A stretch of 64,000 bases of DNA, from NCBI RefSeq assembly GCF_014235845.1, contig NZ_JACJUQ010000009.1:62001-126000 (forward strand), in the 5' to 3' direction. The position numbers were made by a program, and so were the translations under genes. Source of the DNA: Pontivivens nitratireducens (GTDB taxonomy: Bacteria > Pseudomonadota > Alphaproteobacteria > Rhodobacterales > Rhodobacteraceae). Below are positions 42,904-52,249 of the stretch, one piece after another (the stretch's first letter is position 1; the number at the start of each line of letters is the position of its first letter). The notes under the pieces were generated by a model, which saw only the letters and a list, made by a program, of their open reading frames with translations, did no database searches and was not told the DNA's origin.

Positions 42904-43839
42904 TCATCCGTCGCCGCGTCCTTTGTTCTGCAAGGCATCGTGCAGCGCCTGCCGAAACAACCGGACCGGCGGGGTCGGCTGCTCCTCGGCCCGGGCCATG
43001 ATGCCGACAGGGCCGTTCATGGCGGATGTGTCTATCGGCAGTACCTCCATCCGCCCTGCGGTGATGTCGCGCGCGACGACGCCGTAACTGATGATCCATA
43101 CCGCGCGCGACTGCCCCAGTGTCATGGATCTGCCAAAGGCGTCAGACACGGTTTCGATGCGGTTTCTCCAGCCGCCATGGCCGTTCGCGACAAGATAGCT
43201 TTCCACATGCGGGCGGATCGCGGCATCTTTGGGCGGGAACAACATCAGCCAGTCGCTCAAGGCGGTGAGATCAGAACGGCCGTTGAGCGGATGATTCTTG
43301 ACCACCGCGAAAACCACCTGTTCGGAATAAAGCTGCGTAAAGGACAGGCCGACCATCGTCTCCGGGCGGCCCATTCGCCCGACTACGAGATCCAGTTCCC
43401 CCGACCGCAGACGTTCGAGCAGGGCATTGATACGACCGTCCTCCACGCTGACGAGCGTGGCTGGGGAAAGTTCGTTAAAGCGCACTATGGCATCAGGCAA
43501 AAGATTTGCGGCAACGCTGGGGAGCACGCCCAGGCGCAAGGGTGTCGCGCGCCCCGCGCTCAGCGCGTCCAAACTGGCCAACCCCAAGCCGAGCGCGGCG
43601 AGGCTCTGTTCGGCAAACTGGCGGAAAACGGTTCCTTCGCGCGTCAGCGCCACACCGCCCCGATCACGTTCCAACAGCTGCGCGCCAAGGATTTCCTCGA
43701 GGTCTTTAAGAGTCTTCGAAACCGCGGGCTGCGTCAGATGTATGCGCTCAGCCGCGGCCTTCAGGCTTCCGCATCGCACCGTTTCCACAAAGGCCGACAG
43801 GTGCCGCATCTTTATTCGCCGCGCCGCATTGTATTCCAT
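42904..43839 (-). CDS. pcaQ: LysR-type regulator of the pca genes (PcaQ type)
   Basis: The 311-residue protein has a LysR helix-turn-helix (RHLSAFVETVRCGSLKAAAERIHLTQPAVSKTLKDLEE) and an effector domain with LRLGVLPSVAANLLPDAIVRF and LDLVVGRMGRPETMVGLSF, close to PcaQ as known from other alphaproteobacteria, where it activates pca genes with beta-carboxy-muconate as a likely signal. It is divergent from the pobA-pca operon. ATG 43839 is preferred to an upstream TTG at 43851. PobR-like function for pobA cannot be excluded. Confidence 0.85.
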   Translation of the reverse strand: MEYNAARRIKMRHLSAFVETVRCGSLKAAAERIHLTQPAVSKTLKDLEEILGAQLLERDRGGVALTREGTVFRQFAEQSLAALGLGLASLDALSAGRATPLRLGVLPSVAANLLPDAIVRFNELSPATLVSVEDGRINALLERLRSGELDLVVGRMGRPETMVGLSFTQLYSEQVVFAVVKNHPLNGRSDLTALSDWLMLFPPKDAAIRPHVESYLVANGHGGWRNRIETVSDAFGRSMTLGQSRAVWIISYGVVARDITAGRMEVLPIDTSAMNGPVGIMARAEEQPTPPVRLFRQALHDALQNKGRGDG

Positions 43840-43922
43840 TTTAGCAACCAAAGTTCAGAATAAGTCAATTTACATGCTTTTATATCGATCTTATCCGTTT
43901 CTCAAGTGCTGTGGAGGCTGAT
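43840..43922. promoter_or_regulatory. Divergent promoter region between pcaQ and pobA
   Basis: The 83-bp gap is AT-rich compared with its surroundings and must hold both promoters. It contains ATAAGTC...TTTTAT and GATCTTATC segments but no perfect LysR T-N11-A palindrome was pinned down. GTGGAGG lies before the pobA ATG. Confidence 0.4.
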
Positions 43923-45092
43923 ATGAAAACACAGGTGGCGATTATAGGCGGGGGGCCCTCCGGGCTTTTGCTGGCCCAGCTTCTGCACATTCGGGGCGTG
44001 GATAGCATCCTTCTGGAACGCAAGAACAAGGAGTATGTTCTGTCGCGCATCCGGGCCGGTGTACTCGAACAGGGCCTTGTCAATCTGATGGAGGAAGCGG
44101 GTTGTGCCGACCGGATGCATGCCGAAGGCTTCCTGCATGACGGGGCACTGATCTCCTACGGCGATGAGATGTTCCGCGTCGATTTCCGAAAGCTCACCGA
44201 CACGCCCGTCATGGTCTATGGCCAGACGGAAGTCACAAGAGATCTTTACGCCGCGCGTGAGCAAGCGGGCGGCAAGATGGAATTCAACGTTGACGATGTG
44301 GTCATCCATGATGCCGATACCGCCACCCCGCGCGTCACATACAAAGTGGACGGGCAGGAGCGACGGATCGATTGCGACTTCGTGGCGGGCTGTGACGGTT
44401 TCCACGGCGTCAGCCGCCAGACCATACCGCTGGCCATGCGCCGCGAATACGAGAAGGTCTATCCCTTCGGTTGGCTCGGCATTCTGAGCGAGACCCCACC
44501 TGTCAATCACGAGCTGATCTACGCAAATTCCGAACGCGGCTTCGCGCTCTGTTCGATGCGCAACGACACGCTCAGCCGCTACTACATTCAGTGTCCGCTC
44601 AGCGACAGCCCTGCAAACTGGACCGACGCGGCCTTCTGGGACGAGCTTAAACGCCGCATCCCGTGCGAGTTCGCGGACAGCCTTGTGACCGGCCCCTCGA
44701 TTGAAAAATCCATCGCGCCGCTGCGATCCTTCGTGACCGAGCCCATGCGGTGGGGACGGCTGTTTCTGTGCGGCGACGCGGCGCATATCGTCCCGCCGAC
44801 CGGCGCCAAGGGGCTGAACACTGCCGCCTCCGATGTCCATTACCTTTATAACGCGCTGCGTGACTATTATGAAAACGGGTCCGAAGCCGGGATCGACGCC
44901 TATTCCGAGAAAGCGCTTAAGCGCGTCTGGAAGGCAGAACGGTTCTCGTGGTGGTTCTCCAGCCTGATGCACCGCCATCCGGAGCAATCCGAGTTTGACC
45001 TCGCTATGCAGACTGCCGAACTCGAATTCCTACGGTCCAGCGCGGCCGCACAACACTCCATGGCCGAGAACTATGTCGGCTTGCCATATTGA
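43923..45092 (+). CDS. pobA: 4-hydroxybenzoate 3-monooxygenase
   Basis: The 389-residue flavoprotein hydroxylates 4-hydroxybenzoate to protocatechuate with NADPH and oxygen. FAD-binding GGGPSG, the YGQTEVTRDL segment, GCDGFHG and CGDAAHIVPPTGAKGLN are all present, and the length matches the family (about 390). ATG 43923 follows GGAGG; the longer frame from 43911 is less likely. It leads the pca operon: pcaC follows after 10 bp. Thus 4-hydroxybenzoate is converted to the first ring-cleavage substrate. Confidence 0.96.
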   Translation: MKTQVAIIGGGPSGLLLAQLLHIRGVDSILLERKNKEYVLSRIRAGVLEQGLVNLMEEAGCADRMHAEGFLHDGALISYGDEMFRVDFRKLTDTPVMVYGQTEVTRDLYAAREQAGGKMEFNVDDVVIHDADTATPRVTYKVDGQERRIDCDFVAGCDGFHGVSRQTIPLAMRREYEKVYPFGWLGILSETPPVNHELIYANSERGFALCSMRNDTLSRYYIQCPLSDSPANWTDAAFWDELKRRIPCEFADSLVTGPSIEKSIAPLRSFVTEPMRWGRLFLCGDAAHIVPPTGAKGLNTAASDVHYLYNALRDYYENGSEAGIDAYSEKALKRVWKAERFSWWFSSLMHRHPEQSEFDLAMQTAELEFLRSSAAAQHSMAENYVGLPY

Positions 45093-45102
45093 GGATGACC
45101 CC

Positions 45103-46205
<1,103 letters not shown>

Positions 46206-46206
46206 C

Positions 46207-46806
46207 ATGGTACAGTCACTCGACTACCTGAAGGAAACGCCGTCGCAAACCGCTGGACCTTATGTGCATATCGGCCTGGCGCCGGGTGCCGCGGGTTTTG
46301 ATATCTATCGGCAGGAGCTGGGCCATGACATTGCCGGGCCGAACGCCAGCGGCACACGCATCAACATCAGCGGAACGGTGACAGACGGCTTCGGCGCCCC
46401 GGTGAAAGATGTGCTGATCGAGGTCTGGCAAGCGAATGCGCAGGGCATCTACGCAGGCGACGGCGCGGTCGAGGAGGGATTTCGCGGCTGGGGGCGGGTC
46501 GTACCCGATTTCGAGACCGGGTTGTTTTCCTTCGATACGGTCAAGCCGGGCATCGTGATGGGACGGGAGGGACGACCGATGGCGCCGCATCTGAATTTGT
46601 GGCTGATCGCGCGGGGCATCAACATTGGTCTGAACACCCGGATGTACTTCCCCGATGAGGTTGAGGCGAACGCCGTCGATCCGGTGCTGGGTCTGATCGA
46701 ACAGCCGGTTCGCCGCGAGACGCTGATCGCGACCGCAGACGACGCAGGCTACCGGTTCGATATCAGGCTTCAGGGTGACCGGGAAACCGTGTTTCTCGAT
46801 GTGTGA
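46207..46806 (+). CDS. pcaG: Protocatechuate 3,4-dioxygenase alpha subunit
   Basis: The 199-residue subunit has the same intradiol dioxygenase fold (TPSQTAGPYVHIGL start, VLIEVWQANAQGIYAGD, GWGRVVPDFETGLFSFDTVKPG) but lacks the complete iron-ligand set, as expected for the alpha chain. It pairs with PcaH. Its stop lies 7 bp before the BKACE gene. Confidence 0.95.
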   Translation: MVQSLDYLKETPSQTAGPYVHIGLAPGAAGFDIYRQELGHDIAGPNASGTRINISGTVTDGFGAPVKDVLIEVWQANAQGIYAGDGAVEEGFRGWGRVVPDFETGLFSFDTVKPGIVMGREGRPMAPHLNLWLIARGINIGLNTRMYFPDEVEANAVDPVLGLIEQPVRRETLIATADDAGYRFDIRLQGDRETVFLDV

Positions 46807-46813
46807 GGACGGT

Positions 46814-47656
46814 ATGACATCACCTTGTATCATCTGCGTCGCCATTACCGGCAGCCTGCCGACCAAGGCCAACAACCCCGCGGTTCCGATCAGCATCGCC
46901 GAGCAGGTCGAAAGCACCCAGGAGGCGTTCGAGGCCGGTGCAAGCATCGTGCATGCCCATGTGCGCAACGACGACGAGACTCCGTCGAGCGACCCCGAGA
47001 AGTTCGCGGCACTCAAGGAGGGGCTGGGAAAGCACTGTCCGGGCATGATTATCCAGTTCTCGACCGGTGGTCGATCGGGCGCGGGTCAGTCCCGCGGGGG
47101 GATGCTGTCGCTGCGACCCGACATGGCCTCGCTGTCGGTGGGGTCGAACAACTTTCCGACCCGAGTGTACGAGAATCCGCCCGATCTGGTGGACTGGTTA
47201 GCCTCGCAGATGGTCAAATACGATGTGAAGCCCGAGATTGAGGCATTCGATCTGTCCCACATCCTGAAGGCCGCGCAGATGCACGCCGCCGGCCAGATCA
47301 CGACGACGCCTTATGTCCAGTTCGTAATGGGGGTGAAGAATGCGATGCCAGTCGATCGGGAGGTGTTCAACTTTTACATCAAGACGGTAAAGCGGCTTTT
47401 CGGTTCTGACGCGCATTGGTGTGCGGCCGGAATCGGGGCGCATCAATACACGCTCAACGAATGGGCGGTGGCGGCAGGTGGCCATGCGCGCACCGGGCTC
47501 GAGGATAATGTGCGGCTGGACCGCGACACCCTCGCGCCGTCCAATGCCGCGCTGGTGCAGCGGGTGGTGGACCTCTGCACTGATCACGAGCGTCCTGTCG
47601 CCACCTGGCGTGAGGCCCGCGCCATGCTCGGCCTGCGACCCTCATCCGGGGTCTGA
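46814..47656 (+). CDS. BKACE family beta-keto acid cleavage enzyme (DUF849)
   Basis: The 280-residue protein belongs to the family first known from 3-keto-5-aminohexanoate cleavage. Family features are the TIM-barrel start IICVAITGSLPTKANNPAVP, the zinc-binding VHAHVRN, QFSTGGRSG, and the C-terminal AGGHARTGLEDNVRLDRDTL. Members condense a beta-keto acid with acetyl-CoA and yield acetoacetate plus a new acyl-CoA. Placed inside a pca operon that lacks pcaIJ and pcaF in this window, it may cleave beta-ketoadipate to succinyl-CoA and acetoacetate; this substrate is inferred from family knowledge and position. ATG 46814 follows GAGGAC. Confidence 0.88.
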   Translation: MTSPCIICVAITGSLPTKANNPAVPISIAEQVESTQEAFEAGASIVHAHVRNDDETPSSDPEKFAALKEGLGKHCPGMIIQFSTGGRSGAGQSRGGMLSLRPDMASLSVGSNNFPTRVYENPPDLVDWLASQMVKYDVKPEIEAFDLSHILKAAQMHAAGQITTTPYVQFVMGVKNAMPVDREVFNFYIKTVKRLFGSDAHWCAAGIGAHQYTLNEWAVAAGGHARTGLEDNVRLDRDTLAPSNAALVQRVVDLCTDHERPVATWREARAMLGLRPSSGV

Positions 47657-47659
47657 GCG

Positions 47660-48454
47660 ATGCGTTTTGCCCGGATCGACGACACCACCCTGCACTACGA
47701 TCTGACGCCGGGCGACGGCGTGCCGGTCGTCTTCCTGAACTCGCTGGGCACCGATCTGCGGATCTGGGACGATGTGCTGCCGGAACTTGCCCCCGGGACG
47801 CCCGCCCTGCGGATGGACAAGCGTGGTCATGGGCTGAGTGGTGAGGGGTCGAATGGCAATGGTGCCGCGAACATGGATCGATTGATCGCCGATGCGGCCG
47901 GACTGATGGATCATCTGGGGCTGGCCGGGGCGCTTGTCTGCGGGGTGTCTGTCGGGGGAATGATCGCGCAGGGACTTGCCGCCGCGCGTCCTGATCTGGT
48001 CCGGGGACTGGTCCTATGCTGCACCGGTGCGCGCATCGGCGATGCCGAAAGCTGGGCCGCCCGCATCGACACCGTGCAGGCGGGCGGGCTTTCACCGATG
48101 GCAGACGGTATCCTTTCGCGCTGGTTCTCGCCATGCTTTCATTCGGAAAGACCTGCCGATCTTGACGGGTATCGCGCGATGCTGACGCGAACGCCCGCTA
48201 CGGGCTATGCCGCCGTCTGCGCAGTGATCCGCGACACGGAGCTGTCCACCCGCAGCGCGGCGCTGCGTCTTCCCGTGCATTGCATCGCGGGGGAGGACGA
48301 TCTGGCAACTCCGCCGGATCTTGTGCACTTGCTGGCAGACCTAATACCGGACGCGACTATAGAGACGATCCCCCGCTGCGCCCACTTGCCTTGCATCGAG
48401 GCGCCGTGCGTCGTCGCCGCAGCAGTCAACGCCATGCGCGTACGGTTGTCATGA
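47660..48454 (+). CDS. pcaD: 3-oxoadipate enol-lactonase
   Basis: A 264-residue alpha/beta hydrolase. The nucleophile elbow is GVSVGGM, the acid lies in GEDDLATPPD, and the histidine in RCAHLPCIE. It opens the enol-lactone to beta-ketoadipate. The start FARIDDTTLHYDLTPG and LNSLGTDLRIWD are characteristic of PcaD. Its stop overlaps the pcaB ATG (ATGA). Confidence 0.93.
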   Translation: MRFARIDDTTLHYDLTPGDGVPVVFLNSLGTDLRIWDDVLPELAPGTPALRMDKRGHGLSGEGSNGNGAANMDRLIADAAGLMDHLGLAGALVCGVSVGGMIAQGLAAARPDLVRGLVLCCTGARIGDAESWAARIDTVQAGGLSPMADGILSRWFSPCFHSERPADLDGYRAMLTRTPATGYAAVCAVIRDTELSTRSAALRLPVHCIAGEDDLATPPDLVHLLADLIPDATIETIPRCAHLPCIEAPCVVAAAVNAMRVRLS

Positions 48455-49509
48455 GCAATGCATTCGCGCACCCTTGGCTCGGCGGGCTTTTCGGCGATGA
48501 AGAGGGCGCCGCGATCTGGGCTTGCGAGCGGCAGCTTGCCCATATGCTCGCCTTCGAGGCCGCATTCAGTCGGGCGCGCGGCAAAGCCGGGCTGGTCGCA
48601 TCAGAAAAGGCCGAGCGGGCTGCCGCCTGCATTGCGACGTTTGTCCCCGACATGAGGGCACTGCGCGACGGCACTGCACGCGACGGCGTGCCGGTGCCTG
48701 ATCTCGTGCGCCAATTGCGTGAAGAGACCGGGCAGGACAGCGACGCGGTGCATGACGGTGCGACCTCGCAGGACGTGATCGACACGGCGCTGGTGCTGTG
48801 CCTGCGCCAAACGGCAGACCTGATAGATGCGCGCCTTGAAAAGCTACACGCCGCGCTGGACAAGCTTCGGGCAAGGTTCGGGCAGCACTCGCTGATGGGT
48901 CGCACCCGAATGCAGGCGGCGCTTCCGATCACGGTGGCAAATCGTTTGTCGTCCTGGACAGACCCATTGCCGAACCACCGCGAACGGCTTGCCCAACTGC
49001 GCCCACGGGTGGAATTGCTGCAACTCGGCGGCCCGACGGGCGACCGCGCCGCGCTTGGCAAAGCCGGTGACAGTGTTGCCGCGGCAATGGCGGCCGATCT
49101 GCACCTCGGCAATCCGCCACGCGCATGGCACAGCATGCGCTGCGGCGTGGGTGAGTTCGCTGGCCTTCTTTCGTTGATTTCGGGCTGTCTGGGCAAGATG
49201 GGACAGGACATCTGCCTCATGGCGCAACAAGGCCTGGAGGAGATTGCCCTGACGGGCGGCGGTGGATCGTCGGCGATGCCGCACAAGACCAACCCCGTGC
49301 TGGCTGAACTGCTGGTGACACTGGCGCGGTTCAATGCGACGCAACTGGCGGGAATGCATACTGCGCTGGTGCATGAACAGGAACGCTCCGGCGCGGCCTG
49401 GATGCTGGAATGGATGATCCTGCCCGACATGGCACAGGCAACGCTGCGGAGTCTTGCGGTAGCGCGGACGCTGAGTGAGGAGATCACGCGGATCGGATTC
49501 CAGGACTGA
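48451..49509 (+). CDS. pcaB: 3-carboxy-cis,cis-muconate cycloisomerase
   Basis: The 352-residue protein belongs to the fumarase/aspartase superfamily. Signature segments are DAVHDGATSQDVIDTALVL and GGSSAMPHKTNPVLAELL. It lactonises beta-carboxymuconate. The length is near the short alphaproteobacterial form of PcaB (about 350 residues) and lacks the C-terminal extension of longer homologues. ATG 48451 overlaps the pcaD stop. It is the last recognisable pca gene; a 500-bp stretch without clear genes follows. Confidence 0.93.
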   Translation: MSNAFAHPWLGGLFGDEEGAAIWACERQLAHMLAFEAAFSRARGKAGLVASEKAERAAACIATFVPDMRALRDGTARDGVPVPDLVRQLREETGQDSDAVHDGATSQDVIDTALVLCLRQTADLIDARLEKLHAALDKLRARFGQHSLMGRTRMQAALPITVANRLSSWTDPLPNHRERLAQLRPRVELLQLGGPTGDRAALGKAGDSVAAAMAADLHLGNPPRAWHSMRCGVGEFAGLLSLISGCLGKMGQDICLMAQQGLEEIALTGGGGSSAMPHKTNPVLAELLVTLARFNATQLAGMHTALVHEQERSGAAWMLEWMILPDMAQATLRSLAVARTLSEEITRIGFQD

Positions 49510-50011
49510 CGGCAGTGCCGTCGCGATGACAAGTGGAAGCTCGATACGCTGCGAGAGGTTTAATATCAGGAGAGGTTTAATATCAGATTGTCTCCAGATC
49601 GTGCCGCAGGAGCCGGAGCGGGTGACCGACATGCAGAACGTCCAGCTTGCCGATGCGGACAAGGGCTGGACCACGCGCAACAAGCCCGAGGGGCGCAACG
49701 GCGGCACATATGGGGCGCCGCACGGCGGGCGCGCGATTATCTGGCGGATGGGCGGGTGATCTCGTGCTGCGGCTCAAGGTGCGTTATCCGGCGAAACCGG
49801 TCGTGTGGATCTGATCCGGTCACATCATGCAGAGTGGGACATTCAAGCCGGGCTGGACAGAACAAGAGGGCCCGAGCGTCGTCGAACCTTCTGGAAAGGG
49901 TTCTGGAATCAAGATAGTGACCCATCTCATGGGAAGCTATTTCAACGGAACCTCGAAGGTCGAGTATCCCCCGCAGGGGGTCCGCTTCGCAATTGTAAGT
50001 GTGGTGACGAC
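49510..50011. other. Gene-poor region between pcaB and the phospholipase D-like gene
   Basis: This 500-bp stretch holds a 17-bp tandem repeat, a 42-codon frame (49631-49759, ending WRMGG) without a good ribosome site, and no recognisable full gene. The 42-codon frame is Gly/Lys/Arg-rich and could be a gene remnant. The last 100 bp should carry the promoter of the phospholipase D-like gene. Confidence 0.45.
49553..49586. repeat. 17-bp perfect tandem direct repeat
   Basis: GAGAGGTTTAATATCAG occurs twice without a gap (49553-49569 and 49570-49586), 43 bp after the pcaB stop. It could be a recent duplication, a slipped-strand product or a target-site scar. Confidence 0.75.
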
Positions 50012-51592
50012 ATGAATAATGCCAATGATAGTAATACCAGTGATACGGTCGCGGCCGAAACCCGCGCTGCTTCCATTCTTGAATCTGGTCGAAATTGCTG
50101 GCGCATCGAACGGGCGGACCGGCTCGCATTGATCGTGGATGCTGCGGACTATTTCGTCCACCTGCGTCAGGTTCTGATCGCTGCCAAACGAGAAGTCCTT
50201 CTGATCGGCTGGGATTTCGACTTCGAGATCGACATGCTGCCCGGTGAAACCGAAACGAACGGTCTGGCCCCCGATGGCTATCCCAAACAGCTTGGTGACT
50301 TTCTGGAAGCGGTGGTGGAGAACAGCCCCGAGCTTCATATTTACATGCTGAAGTGGAACGGTGCGGTGATTGCCGCGCCGGGGCGGTTTCTGCCAACGAT
50401 GGCGCTTCGCGTGTTCGCCCACGAGCGCATTCATTTCGCTCTAGACGGGCACCATCCGTTCGGTGCCTGCCATCATCAGAAAATTGTTGTCGCCGATGAT
50501 AGCATTGCCTTTTGCGGAGGCATCGACGCGACGGAGGATCGTTGGGATACATCCGAACACGCGCCGGACGATGCCCGCCGCACGCGCAAGGACGGCTCAC
50601 TCTACGGCCCCTGGCACGATGCCACAACCGCGCTGACCGGTGCCGCTGCCCGCGCCCTTGCGGAACTGTCCAGACGTCGGTGGCACCGCGCCACAGGCGA
50701 TGAGATCACCGCGCCGGATGATGCGCCGCCACCCGTCTGGCCCGATGGCCTGCCCGTAGCCTTGCGTGACGTCGATGTCGGGATAGCCCGTACAGAGCCG
50801 CCCTATGACGGGGCGGAAATAATCAATGAGATCGAACTGCTTTATCTGGATGCCATCAAGGCCGCTCGGGAACGCATTTACATCGAGTCGCAGTATTTCG
50901 CGACCGAGAGCGTTTGCGCCGCTCTGGAAGAGCGCCTCAAGGAAGATGACGGACCGGAAGTGGTTGTCATCAATCCCGAGTCCGCCAAGTCCGAACTGGA
51001 AGACCGCGCCATGCATGTGCTGCGCGGACGCATGATCCGCCGGTTGCGTGCCGTCGATCATGCCGGTCGCTTTCGCATCTATCACCCGGTCAATGCTGCC
51101 CGCGTGCCGATCTATGTTCACGCCAAGATCCTCATCGTCGATGATCGGCTGCTGCGGATCGGATCCAGCAACCTCAACGAACGGTCAATGGGTTTCGACA
51201 CAGAATGCGACGTTGCTTTCGAATGCGATGAGGCTGAAGCCCGCGACACTGGACAGGTCATCGCGGGTTTTCGCGCGCGATTGCTGGCCGAACATTTTGG
51301 TGCGGCATCCGAAGTCGTTGAACAGCTGCATCGTGACGGCCACTCGATCCTCGAAATCATCGACGAGCTGAACAGCGACATCGGCCGGGGGCTGGTATCT
51401 ATCGAGCCGGAGAAGGAGGACTGGCTCGACGGTATGTTCGCCGACAAGCGCCTTCTTGATCCGCGCTATCTGCCGGGCGAGACAACATCCGCCGGTCAGG
51501 GCATAAGGCCGCGCCACCTTGCGGTTGCGGCCGCCGTGGTCGGTATCGGTTTTCTGGGCTGGTACGTCTGGCGATCACGCAGTCGGACGTGA
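50012..51592 (+). CDS. Phospholipase D-like (HKD) family protein
   Basis: The 526-residue protein has two HKD motifs: H155-x-K157-x4-D162 (in HHQKIVVADD) and H370-x-K372-x4-D377 (in VHAKILIVDD), the latter followed by GSSNLNERS. This matches phospholipase D or cardiolipin synthase-type phosphatidyl transferases; the length and the C-terminal single membrane helix (residues ~507-522, then RSRSRT) fit membrane-associated bacterial PLDs. There is no signal peptide. ATG 50012 is preferred to a start at 49805, as the extra 69 codons are out of character with the family. No operon partners are visible. Confidence 0.9.
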   Translation: MNNANDSNTSDTVAAETRAASILESGRNCWRIERADRLALIVDAADYFVHLRQVLIAAKREVLLIGWDFDFEIDMLPGETETNGLAPDGYPKQLGDFLEAVVENSPELHIYMLKWNGAVIAAPGRFLPTMALRVFAHERIHFALDGHHPFGACHHQKIVVADDSIAFCGGIDATEDRWDTSEHAPDDARRTRKDGSLYGPWHDATTALTGAAARALAELSRRRWHRATGDEITAPDDAPPPVWPDGLPVALRDVDVGIARTEPPYDGAEIINEIELLYLDAIKAARERIYIESQYFATESVCAALEERLKEDDGPEVVVINPESAKSELEDRAMHVLRGRMIRRLRAVDHAGRFRIYHPVNAARVPIYVHAKILIVDDRLLRIGSSNLNERSMGFDTECDVAFECDEAEARDTGQVIAGFRARLLAEHFGAASEVVEQLHRDGHSILEIIDELNSDIGRGLVSIEPEKEDWLDGMFADKRLLDPRYLPGETTSAGQGIRPRHLAVAAAVVGIGFLGWYVWRSRSRT

Positions 51593-52249
51593 TGATCTAC
51601 CTGCGGAACAAGGAAACACGCTGGCCGATATTCCAGACTGGTCAGCGCCTTTCGCAGAGGCGATCATTTTACGTTCGCTAGAGATCCTGGAGGTAGCACA
51701 CGTCTTCGACGCGCCAGTCGTGGGCGTGATAGACTTGGATGTTCTGAAAATCTAGATCGCGCTCATAGTCGCCCAAATGCGCATGATGGCTGTGGGCTGG
51801 GCCTTGTGAGACTCGAACGATGTCATGATGAAAGCACAGATCAGCCTCCCCAATGTCCAGGAGAGCGGTATTGTCGTGATCTCTGTCGGTGCCATTTCCA
51901 CGAGGTTACCTCTCTCGACCTCGTCCTTGACCGAAACGCTTCAGCCTGGGCGCACAATTTATTTCCCTTGGGTGTTCCTAGACATGGCCTTCCTCTCATG
52001 ACGGGCGTTGTGGCATTGAGTTGAGTATCACGTCGAGCACCTAAAACGGCGATCTGCACCCTCTTGACCGGCACGCCCGACAGGCCTGGGCCACGCAGGA
52101 AACCGCGCAGGGCAGGCTGCCCGCCGGGGCGTGGCCGGTGCTGTTTCCGTAGGGGTGATCGCTCTGCTGCCGGTCCCGTCACGCCAGAGGGCAGGGGGAC
52201 ATAGAGCCGATTCTGACCCGATCCGCGGGACCGGGCCAGCATCCGGGTG
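51593..52249. other. Gene-poor region downstream of the phospholipase D-like gene
   Basis: No gene is recognised in this 657-bp stretch. Short frames exist on both strands, including 58 codons at 51825-52001, but none has a good ribosome site or a family signature. Codon patterns look eroded, so decayed genes are possible. No clear terminator or repeat was found. Confidence 0.45.

Noticed and set aside
49507-49522. GACGGC/GCCGTC hairpin at the pcaB stop as a terminator
   Set aside because: The 6-bp stem with a 3-base loop lacks a T run and overlaps the stop codon.
49805-50011. A 69-residue N-terminal extension of the phospholipase D-like protein
   Set aside because: It is Arg/Pro-rich with no signal peptide, and the ATG at 50012 gives the expected domain start.
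51825-52001. A 58-codon ORF in the gene-poor region
   Set aside because: It has no ribosome site and no family features; it is mentioned only in the region entry.
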